From: Notospermus geniculatus
Lineage: Eukaryota > Nemertea > Pilidiophora > Heteronemertea > Lineidae
Length of the DNA stretch: 64,000 nt
Assembly (NCBI GenBank): GCA_002633025.1
Contig: NMRB01002506.1
Location: 12,435-76,434, forward strand
Direction: 5' to 3'
In this document: in pieces, positions 33,630 through 42,160 of the stretch
Numbering within the stretch: position 1 is the first letter of the stretch
Layout of the letters: each line of letters starts with the position of its first letter
Notes under the pieces: model-generated
Told to the model about the DNA's origin: nothing
Seen by the model: only the letters and a program-made list of their open reading frames with translations
Database searches by the model: none
Translations under genes and position numbers: made by a program

Positions 33630-34541
33630 TTACCAAGTACCCCATGGTGTACAGTGTGTGCATTGCAATGCCCCAAGTTGATTTGAGTGGTCATCTTGCA
33701 GATAACATGGCACAATGTCTTTCAATTCTGGCACAATGTCTGGCAGTGTTGTGAAAAGTTCACACAACTTACCCCACTCAGATTCACTCAATGTGATGCC
33801 TTTTTTCGTTGGCAAAGGTGTTTCACTATCTGCATCAGTTTTGAAATACTGGCGAATGTGCATGACACGACATGTCCTGTACACGTATACAGCTACAAAA
33901 CGGCCCGAACCTATATGTTTCATATCATCATGCTCAGTAATGGCCTGAACAAAATCTTCAGAACGACAAAGTTCATACCACTGCTGCGGTGTCAGCGAGA
34001 TACCATCCGTTGTAGGGCATAATTTAGAATTTTTCTCATTCCAAATTCGAATGTTTATGTAAGTTTGTCCTTTGAAAGCTGTCACATTCACATACCTGTC
34101 GCGACCCAAATGATGTCTTGTTTTATCCGTTTGTACGAAAAGGCGACGTTTTACGCCGGCCACTTTTTCATCATCCCTACAGGCCTTGCGTTTCGTTCCC
34201 ACGTTCGGGGCGTTGGTTATATCCTTTCCTTGACCCTCATTTCGTTTCACAATCTCGGCAATCATATCACGCCATTCGGCCTCCGTCAGCTGTATGGATA
34301 TCCTCCGTTTCTCCACATCTCTCACTGCAGTGCTAAAATTGCTGTACTGTATAATGTACAACATTTTACCACTGTCATTAGAGAAGAGTACCTTAAAGTT
34401 TTCGGGGAGGTCACAGGAATCATCACCGTTAGCCACGTTTACCAATTGACTTAGGACTTCAGCTGGCAACCCCAACCACTGGCCTTCTTTCCTCAGCACG
34501 GCGCTGTATTTACCGCTCGTGTAGAATTTGATGGCAGCCAT
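33630..34541 (-). CDS. Protein with three PC4-like (p15/SUB1) domains
   Basis: From the ATG at 34541 the product has 303 residues. Domain 2 (about 145-200) is clearest: GRDRYVNVTAFKGQTYINIR...GISLTPQQWYEL, matching the PC4 pattern of a basic RYVxVxxFKGxxxxxIR strand pair followed by GISLxxxQWxxL. Domain 3 (about 211-262) has GSGRFVAVYVYRTCRVMHIR...GITLSESEWGKL. Domain 1 (about 47-98) is more diverged, with KMLYIIQYS and ISIQLTEAEW. The conserved Trp is at 90, 188 and 256. Between domains 1 and 2 is a basic stretch (KRKACRDDEKVAGVKRR), possibly a nuclear localisation signal. PC4 is a single-stranded-DNA-binding transcription coactivator that works with TBP/TFIIA; the cellular protein has one domain. 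The frame is open further upstream to 34781, but that part looks like untranslated leader. Confidence 0.8.
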   Translation of the reverse strand: MAAIKFYTSGKYSAVLRKEGQWLGLPAEVLSQLVNVANGDDSCDLPENFKVLFSNDSGKMLYIIQYSNFSTAVRDVEKRRISIQLTEAEWRDMIAEIVKRNEGQGKDITNAPNVGTKRKACRDDEKVAGVKRRLFVQTDKTRHHLGRDRYVNVTAFKGQTYINIRIWNEKNSKLCPTTDGISLTPQQWYELCRSEDFVQAITEHDDMKHIGSGRFVAVYVYRTCRVMHIRQYFKTDADSETPLPTKKGITLSESEWGKLCELFTTLPDIVPELKDIVPCYLQDDHSNQLGALQCTHCTPWGTW

Positions 34542-34547
34542 AGTTTT

Positions 34548-34639
34548 CTGCAGGGAAAATAGGCATAATTTACTAAAAGGATATAGGGCAGAAAATACGC
34601 AAAACATGCAATACGGACATAATGTTTTTGGGTACATAC
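34548..34639 (-). promoter_or_regulatory. Candidate 92-bp 5'UTR intron before the PC4-like gene
   Basis: On the minus strand a CAG|GTATGT donor at 34639 is followed by a pyrimidine-rich tract and a TGCAG acceptor ending at 34548, seven bases before the ATG at 34541. Splicing here would remove the in-frame upstream codons. Confidence 0.4.
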
Positions 34640-34793
34640 CTGGTATATCTGTGTTCAAATCCGTAGAGGTCCAATGCGTGTACTTATAACGTGTAGAAGT
34701 TTGACAGTTGGCCGAGTACGATATGAGTATGGCAGGTTTGAGGTTTACTTGGTTTCCGCCGAAAGTGATATGATGTCTCAACCCTCAACCCTG

Positions 34794-34801
34794 TATTTAT
34801 A
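34794..34801 (-). promoter_or_regulatory. TATA box (TATAAATA) upstream of the PC4-TBP-integrase gene row
   Basis: On the minus strand TATAAATA lies about 250 bp before the PC4-like ATG and 155 bp before the candidate 5'UTR intron. A start of transcription near 34765-34770 would be expected. No gene lies upstream on this strand before the presumed element end. Confidence 0.5.
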
Positions 34802-34929
34802 GGTCTAAGGATTATTTCAAAATCAGTGCTTGTCATCACTTGTCATTACTTGCCATTGTTGAGTTATAATTAACATTTTGGCGCCATAGTGCGGCAGGAG
34901 GAAATGTGTCTGCATTTTGTAAACAAACT

Positions 34930-35140
34930 AATTTTTTGTCATTGTTAAAATGAAAAAGAAAACACAATAGCCCTGTACACAATCAATCATCTAATTAGGA
35001 CCCCCTGCCAACAAAACATCGTTTCTCAGCTCCTCATTAATTTGTCATTGTTAAAATGAGAAAAACACACAATAGTACTGTACACAATGAAGCATCTAAT
35101 TAGGACCACCTGCCAACAAAACATCACGCCTCATTAATTA
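34930..35140. repeat. Two direct copies of a roughly 105-bp unit
   Basis: TTTGTCATTGTTAAAATGA, CTGTACACAAT and TCTAATTAGGAC occur in the same order twice. This subterminal direct repeat lies between the promoter region and the presumed end of the Polinton-like element. Confidence 0.75.
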
Positions 35141-35258
35141 ACACCTCATTAGTAATCAAGCTATATCACCTGGCTATGTTACGTAATTACGTAATCACCT
35201 CAAGGTCAGCCTATTACGTCATCATTTAAAAAGTGTGGTACCTGGGTGCACATACTAC

Positions 35259-35770
35259 TAGCTCTGTCACTGGTGCTTGGGTGCATGTGGCCGAACAGAG
35301 TTTACTCAAAGGGCGCGAATAGTGCAAATCTACATAACAAAGAAGTAACTTGCCAGCGGTATGGAAATTTTCAAACTTCCCAAACAAGTTTTCTCTTTTT
35401 TGGACACATATATTTGAAAAATTTCTTTTGGGTGTCATTGCCATATGTGCATTCTAGGGCAACACGATCGCCTTTTTTGGATAGTTGGTCGGGAATATGA
35501 ATTATTTCAAAAACTGTACATCGAGCCTTTTTTGGCATTAAATAGTTTATAGCAATTAAATGGAAAGTACTTTCGTAAAAAACGGATCGTTAGGCCCTGC
35601 AGGCATCAGGCCTGTATGTTACAGACTATGTGGGAAACTGATGTGTCGCATCCCAAGTCTGCAAAATTGTTTGCGAACTCAAATTTTGACAACTTGTTAT
35701 AACTTAATTAATTCGTAATTGGTAAAAATGAACAATTCTTTCACAGAACGGGAGCATAAAGGTTGTAGCT
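35259..35770. repeat. Dispersed 500-bp repeat, copy 2 (uninterrupted)
   Basis: Homologous to 22199-22699 over its whole length. Beyond CATAAAGGTTGTA it continues without the 190-bp MITE found in copy 1. Confidence 0.85.
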
Positions 35771-35929
35771 AAAACATTTTGTTGACATCAATTAGTTACT
35801 TTTTGTCATGAATATGTTAGGACGCTTGTTTTCAAAGAGCGTGAATAAAGTCGGCATAGGTAGCCCCCCGCCTTAAGACACTGACGTGATCAGTTCGCTT
35901 TAACTTTGACTCTGATGATGCAGGGTACC

Positions 35930-36072
35930 GGTGTAAAAGAATGTCCCCCAACAATACATTTACGGATTTAGCGGCACCATTGAATTGGACTCTAGAGAGA
36001 CCAAGACCCTTAATCCTGTGACAAACAATGAATGGAAACACCAGGAGGGTGGGTACATTAGATTTTATCACA
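35930..36072. repeat. Repeat family CTCTAGAGAGACCAAGACCC, copy 1
   Basis: The block from GGTGTAAAAGAATGTCCCCC to TTTTATCACACC recurs at 43208-43354 and 57098-57207; GGTGTAACAGTAAAGAATGT at 19646 is a further partial match. Non-coding and probably a MITE family ending in GGTGTAA/TTTATCACACC. Confidence 0.65.
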
Positions 36073-36189
36073 CCTTTACTTAATCTTTCTAATCGTTATG
36101 TTTCAGGATTAGTGGTTTCACTGTTCAAGTCACATTTCATGTAAAAAAAATCTGTTTCTTCCTTCCTCTACATCACCTGTGTGATGATC

Positions 36190-37240
36190 AATTACAGGCC
36201 CTATTTTGGCATTAACTATGAGCCATTCATTTCTCTTGCAGTATAAATGGTTTAAATGACATCTTTGACCCACATAACCTATGTAAAGACAACAAATTTA
36301 TTCATCTAGCTCAATTGTCAGGTCAGTAGTTAGGTGGACGTAAAGGTACAACCGCCATATTTGCAGCCATTTTGGATTTCGCCATTATCCTGTACTTTTT
36401 TTACAGTAGGGCCTAAATGGTTTTAATGGATACCTTGACCCCTAAAACCCCCGAACAGACACCAAATTTATAATCCAGCTCAATTTTGAAGCCAATTAGT
36501 TAGGTAAATGTACAGGTGGGGCGGCCATATTGGCCACCATTTTGGATTTCACCATTATCCCGTCCTTTCTTAATCCTGCAAATGGCTTTAACGGATTCCT
36601 TGACCCCTAAAACCAACATGTATGAAAAGACATCAAATTTATACATCTAGCTCAATTTTGAAGCCAATTAGTTAGGTAAATTGACAGGTGGGGCGGCCAT
36701 GTTGGCCACCATTTTTGATTTCACCATTATCCTGTACTTTTTTTTTACAGTAAATGGTTTTAATGGATACCTTGACCCCTAAAACCCACGAAAAGACACC
36801 AAATTTATAATCCAGCTCAATTTTGAAGCCAATTAGTTAGGTAAATGTACAGGTGGGGCGGCCATATTGACCACCATTTTGGATTTCACCATTATCCTGT
36901 ACTTTTTTAATCCTGCAAATGGTTTTAACGGATTCCTTGACCCCTAAAACCTATGAAAAGACACCGAATTTATATATCTAGCTCAATTTTGAAGCCAATT
37001 AGTTAGGTAAATGTACAGGTGGTGTGGCCATATTGGCCACCATTTTGGATTTCACCATTATCCCGTACTTTTTTAATCCTGCAAATGGTTTTAACGGATT
37101 CCTTGACCCCTAAAACCCATGAAAAGACACCAAATTTATACATCTAGCTCAATTTTGAAGCCAATTCGTTTGGTGAATGTATAGGTGCGGCGGCCGTATT
37201 GGCCACCATTTTGGATTTCGCCATTATCCCTTACTTTTTT
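36190..37240. repeat. Satellite of about 168-172-bp units, about six copies
   Basis: The landmark CCATTATCC recurs at about 36382, 36552, 36724, 36888, 37057 and 37222. Each unit holds CTTGACCCCTAAAACC, AGCTCAATTTTGAAGCCAAT, TTAGTTAGGTAAATGTACAG and GGCGGCCATATTGGCCACCA. Units are about 85-95% alike. The array is interrupted by a SINE and resumes for about 60 bp at 37608-37665. Confidence 0.9.
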
Positions 37241-37597
37241 TTGTGGAGCGGCGTGGTGTAGTGGTTAGCGAGACGGACTTCTGAGCAGAAGGTCCCGGGT
37301 TCGATTCCCAGTCCTGACCAAGAAAAAAACACGCTCGCTTGTGACTTGAGCAAGTCACTTTGCCTCACTTGCTTCACCCCACCCATGTGTAAAAGGGGCA
37401 CCTGGCTGGTAGTGATGGTCTATGTGAATGTTAGTCCAAGAGCGCTGAAATCAGCTGCCGGGACTGTAATACTCCCCGGGGAGTGGAGAAAGTTAATTGG
37501 AATGAACAGACCTATAGCTGGGGGTAATAATGTAAAGCGCATTGAGCAGGTCAACTGGAAATGCGCTATATAAGAACTAACATTATTATTATTATTA
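37241..37597 (+). mobile_element. tRNA-derived SINE inserted in the satellite
   Basis: The head has a pol III A box (TGGTGTAGTGGTTAGCG) and B box (GGTTCGATTCC) at tRNA spacing. The body contains a CCCATGTGTAAAAGGGGCACC core shared with the elements at 55312-55740. The tail is GCGCTATATAAGAAC followed by a TTA microsatellite. A 10-bp target duplication (TTACTTTTTT) flanks it at 37231-37240 and 37598-37607. Confidence 0.9.
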
Positions 37598-37724
37598 TTA
37601 CTTTTTTAATCCTGTAAATGGTTTTAACGGATTCCTTGACCCTAAAACCTATAAAAAGACACCAAAGGGGCTGTTCACTTTCGGAACCATTTTCCCAACT
37701 AATTTTTCGTTATGTTGCAGTTGT

Positions 37725-38421
37725 TTGATTTTCATGATAACTTCAGGTATAATACTTTATAATGTGAACTACATAAATCATGAAAGAAAAATGTGACATC
37801 AGTTTCATTAATTAGGAAAACAAAGGGCATTTGCAAAATGTCCAAAATCAGCATGAAAACAGTGAAATGATTCCCTTAAGGGGGCGGTAGCCATAAGGAA
37901 GCGCACTACAAATGGCGACTGAAAACAATTCATATTTTCTTCAAGCAAAAAGGTAGCATCGATTTCATGTATTTCTATGAAATTGCTACTCTTGTTCTAC
38001 AATTGTCATTAAAATAGGCCTATGCGCACGGACGCACCGGGTGTACAAAAGCATTGTGCTGGACAATATTTTTGAAAGAGTGTAGGTTTTGGGAACGAAC
38101 CATGATCAGCTTGTCCTTGACGCCTAATTTTATTAACAATACATGGTTATTCATAAATAAGACGGTTCAACCTTCGACCGCCGCACTTAAACGGCGTTGT
38201 ATGTTTCCACTACCGCCCCCTTAATGTTTGTAATGATAAATAATACCATTACTCTCCCAGTACAACAAACATTAGGGAATAATTTCACTGTTTTCATGCT
38301 GATTTCGGACATTTTGCAAATGCTCTTTGTTTGCCTAATTAATGAAACTGATGTCACATTTTGCTTTTATGATTATGTAGTTCACATTATAAAATATTAT
38401 AGCTGACATTATCATGAAAAT
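37725..38421. mobile_element. Foldback element with about 150-190-bp arms
   Basis: The left arm (about 37728-37875) and right arm (about 38268-38421) are inverted: GATTTTCATGATAA with ATTATCATGAAAATC, and CATTTGCAAAATGTCC with GGACATTTTGCAAATG. A TTAA-flanked MITE splits its centre. The non-LTR RT fragment begins at the right edge. Confidence 0.75.
37880..38220. mobile_element. 341-bp MITE with TTAA target duplication
   Basis: Inverted ends are GGGGGCGGTAG and CTACCGCCCCC, flanked directly by TTAA at 37876-37879 and 38221-38224. It sits in the middle of the foldback element. Confidence 0.8.
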
Positions 38422-39430
38422 CTCGTCTCTCAATGTTAGTAAAGCCACTGGACCAGATGGTATATCAAATCTTATCATCAAACAACTTGTTGACTCAATG
38501 GCCAAACCTCTGGCTGATTTTTTAATTACTCGATTTCATCTGGAAAGTTTCCTGAAAAATGGAAGATGTCGAATGTTATACCAATTTACAAAAAAGGTGA
38601 ACGATTTCTGGTATCAAATTACAGACCTGTATCCCTTCTTTCTTGTATGTCTAAGGTATTGGAACGTCTTGTTGCTAATCAGGTCAATGACTACTTAAAG
38701 ATAAATAACCTTTTGTATAGACAGCAGTCTGGATTTCAACAGGGTGACTCAACCACCAACCAGCTTATAGTTTTAACAGACAAGATTTTAACTGCTTTTG
38801 AAGATAATAAGGAGGCAAGAGCTGTTTTCCTCGATATAAGTCGTGCTTTTGATAGAGTTTGGACTAAGGGTCTTTTATATAAAATGAAGCGTATTGGCTT
38901 GAGGGGACAGATTCTCAACTGGTTTCATTCTTAATGTATCTCTCTAACAGGAGTCAGCGTGTTGTGCTTAACAGTTTGGCTTCAGAACCGCTTGCAGTTA
39001 ATGCGGGTGTTCCACAGGGTTCAATTCTTGGACCTATTCTATTTTTGATATACATTAACGATATAGTTGATAATCTGTCCACTGACGTCTCCTTATATGC
39101 TGATGACACCGTTCTTTTAGATGTATTTGTCGATTCGCGTGATTCGGATATGCGTGTTAGCGAAGACCTACAGAAGATTGAGATTTGGGCCAATCAGTGG
39201 CTTGTAGATTTTAATCCTACCAAAACAGTTGTTATGACCTTCTCTGCGAAGCTTTTTCCCGGTGACAATGCTAATCTTCATTTTTACGGTACCCGACTTG
39301 CACCAGCGAACAGCCATAACATCTTGGTCTGACTTTTCACAGTAAAATGTCTTGGAATGATCATATTGATAATATCTACACTTCATGTCACAATCGATTG
39401 AATATAATGAATCATCAAAGTCTTTTCTGG
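38411..39430 (+). pseudogene. Non-LTR reverse transcriptase remnant
   Basis: Readable blocks in order are SKATGPDGISNLIIKQL, VIPIYKKGE..NYRPVSLLS, LYRQQSGF, AVFLDISRAFDRV (motif A), GVPQGSILGPILFLIYIND and SLYADDTV (catalytic YADD), followed by WANQWLVDFNPTKT and MSWNDHIDNI. This is the palm and thumb of a LINE-type (CR1/Jockey-like) reverse transcriptase. Frameshifts occur near 38560, 38932 and 39330, and the endonuclease is missing, so it is a 5'-truncated dead copy. Confidence 0.85.
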
Positions 39431-39837
39431 GAATGACTTGACCCAGATTGCTCATATGTACCTCCCTCTGTCATTAGACTATTATGTCCAACCCAGTGAG
39501 CACATGGTCCATGGACCATTTCATTTAAATAATAACTGTGTTCAAATCGAATTGTTAGGCGCGGAAAAAACTAAGTCTACGGTAGGCCTAGGCAATGTAG
39601 GCCTACCGGTAGCCTAGCCTAGACCTAGCATGCCTAGGGCCTACATTTAGTTCTCAATCCACACATCATGACTGCAGCCGCGTGTTGTTTAGCAACACCG
39701 AGTCGCGTGTTGCTTTCAGTCAACAGCTAAACGAAGGAACAACGAGTCACGTGTTCGTTCTATCGGCTGCAGACCAAGTTCCGCTGGTTCCGTTGTTTCC
39801 GCTGGTTCCGCTACATGGCCCTTCTGTGACCGAGGTC

Positions 39838-40545
39838 GGCATGTAAGGTTTCAGGATGTAGCATAGGAGTTAGTATTTTTCAAAGAATTGCCATTGGGTG
39901 TAGGTGAAAGGTATTTCATTTTGTGTAGAATTTAGCTCTTTTTCATGCTGGCAATTTCGACTCAATTGGACAATAAATAAGCAAGATATAAGAGTAAAAA
40001 ACGAAAGCGATATCGTTACTTTTGCTTATCAGTCACCCCGCGGGGCGGTTGACCAGCGACGAAAGCATTAAAGCCACTCTGAACGATGCTTGCACGCATC
40101 GTCCATACATCCATGTAGGGACGTTAGTGTAGTGTGAAATGGACTACGCTCTATCTGAATATATTAGAGTTCTGCCCGCAGCTTTTTCAGGGTAAAGGAC
40201 TCATGGCCTCGTGAAGTTCTCCAAAATGATTGCTAAATACGTACTTCAAAGAATCAAACCCGAGTTTTCAGCACTCACTGGAAAAATCTGCAGACAGGAC
40301 GTCGATCCTAATGTATTCAGATAGAGCACAGTACACTACACTAACGTCGGAGGACGTAAAGATTTAATGAATTCAATACAATGTGCCACAGTATGCAGTA
40401 TGCAGTATGCACCTTGATAAGACTAGTGTCCTGTCCCACCTATGGCCAGTGGTAACACCGAGGCTGGAATGATACGTCGAAACCTTAGCTGACAAAAATG
40501 GCCGCCATACTTTGGTAACAGGACAATTCGCCCCCATAGTAGGGG
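39838..40545. repeat. Duplicated non-coding block, copy 1
   Basis: From GGTTTCAGGATGTAGCATAG to GGCCGCCATACTTT this matches 45663-46176, 46566-46645 and 47790-47875 at about 95%. It has an uninterrupted TTTAAT site near 40365 and an uninterrupted ACCTATGGCCAGTGG site near 40440. Confidence 0.85.
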
Positions 40546-40679
40546 AGCCAAGCCAGGATATAGTGAATAAAGGTTGCACAAAAAGATATACAATTGCTGT
40601 TAACATTTTTTGGTAGGTATATCTGTTCTACATAAGAATTGGGAGGACTGCTCGGTCATCTAAAACACTCCTGCATATT

Positions 40680-41280
40680 ACTATTATTAGGGGTCTATAG
40701 GGCCTACTGCTAGGCCTAGCCAGCCATAGGCCTACATGTAGGCCTAGCCAACTTGACTAGGCCTTCCGAAGTTCTGGTACCGGTCAGGCCTACCCCCCCC
40801 TGGGCCTTGCCAAAAAAATAGGCTACATGTAGGCCCTAGGCCCGCCTATGGCCTAGGCCTACATGTAGGCCTAGTGAAGACTGAATAGTGAATAGGCCCA
40901 CAGGCACAGATGCTTGTCCAGAGAACTTCGTGACCATCCACTTTTTTTGGTCTGTAGGCTTAGGCCTAGGCCTACAGAGCATGATGAGGTGATGCCTAGG
41001 CCTAGGCCTATACCGTACACTTAAACATTTATATGTACACGAAGTTCTCTGGACAAGCACCTAGCCTCAGCCTAGTAGGCCTACATCAGGCCTATCAATC
41101 ATTCTATTCTTCAGCATGTTGTTCAGCTAGCCTAGGCCTAGGCTAGGCCTACTACCGGTAGGCTAACCCAGCTAGGCTAGGCCTAGGCCGCTAGGGGGGT
41201 AGACCTACCGTACCGGTAGACCCGGTCTAACATGTCTAAGGAAGGAAGCTAGGCCTACCGGTAGGCCTATAGCAGGCCTA
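40680..41280. repeat. GGCCTA/TAGGCC-rich low-complexity region
   Basis: Dozens of TAGGCCTA, CCTAGGCCTA and CTACATGTAGGCC words on both strands. The hexamer is its own near-complement, so hairpins are possible everywhere. The same word is scattered through the whole window. Confidence 0.8.
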
Positions 41281-42160
41281 CTTATTGACTTTATTTAATA
41301 ATTTATTTAATATTAAAGAATTTATTTAATAATAGGAGAGGGGCTAGCCTATATGTAGAATCTAGGCTAGGCCTGCCTAGGCTATTATCATGATTATAAA
41401 GTTCGGAGTTTGGTTTTTTTTTACTCTTTCTTCACCTCTCTGTACCGCCGGTAGGCCAACACACACATCGTCAGTCACGGGCCACATGCACATGGCATGC
41501 ATGGTGACATACATTGACACAGGCTGGCCTATGCATGCACCATGCCATGCACAGAGCACAGTAGGCCTACACTACATACATGCATATAGGCGGAGGAGAG
41601 CATGAGAGGGCGAGCATGCGAGGTCATGATGATGCGCATGACGAGGTGATGCTTCGACATTTCCTCAAAATGCTGATCATCCTGGGTCTTAACATTACAA
41701 TTTCAATGCATCTGTATGTTCTTGGGCATAATATCTATCATTTCATCTTAACTCCATTCAACTTACAACTTCTGTGGGGATGAAATCGGCCAAAAATATC
41801 GCACGAAAAATTGTGACCAGCGATGGCTTGACTTTGCCACCACGCCATGTGCGATGTGGAGTATCCGTTTCTACTGGCAACCGTACCAACCTCGTCCCCG
41901 GTGCTGTATGTGAATCCAGGTGGCGGAGAACAATGACGCTCTCCATTGACCACTCTCCAGTCTCCAGTATCCAGGGTTTTCGAATACCCGTACTGATCCT
42001 TCAACATTCACCATGAGAGTCACGGTTTCACTTAACCACAGAGACTTATCACAGAGGTCAGCACAATGTCCCTGGACATTTCATTTTAGTCTTTTCGGCG
42101 AGTCAGATCACACTTGTAAAATAATACCAGTGGAATTTATTTTTAACTTCTTTTTGACAG
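41281..42160. other. No gene recognised upstream of the P450 exons
   Basis: AT-rich, then CATG-rich sequence. I looked for earlier P450 exons and found none up to the acceptor at 42160. Confidence 0.4.

Larger units (their letters stand above)
31144..35255 (-). mobile_element. Truncated Polinton/Maverick-like element with transcription-factor genes
   Basis: Five co-oriented, intron-poor and closely packed minus-strand genes lie here: triple PC4-like protein, TBP homologue, retroviral-type integrase with chromodomain, small membrane protein and a Polinton-type structural-like protein. Integrase plus the last two is a known Polinton/adintovirus association. The protein-primed DNA polymerase, ATPase, protease and major capsid genes are absent, because the element stops at a single N (31144) on that side. 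The other boundary is estimated: unrelated repeat sequence shared with 22199-22699 starts near 35259. Terminal inverted repeats and target duplications could not be seen. Confidence 0.75.

Noticed and set aside
34542-34781. 80-residue N-terminal extension of the PC4-like protein
   Set aside because: Cys/Tyr-rich without family similarity, and it contains a plausible intron; it is more likely leader.
41377-41605. CATG-rich frames of 60-71 codons on both strands
   Set aside because: Low-complexity CATGCA/ACATG words produce mirrored frames; no splice or domain evidence.
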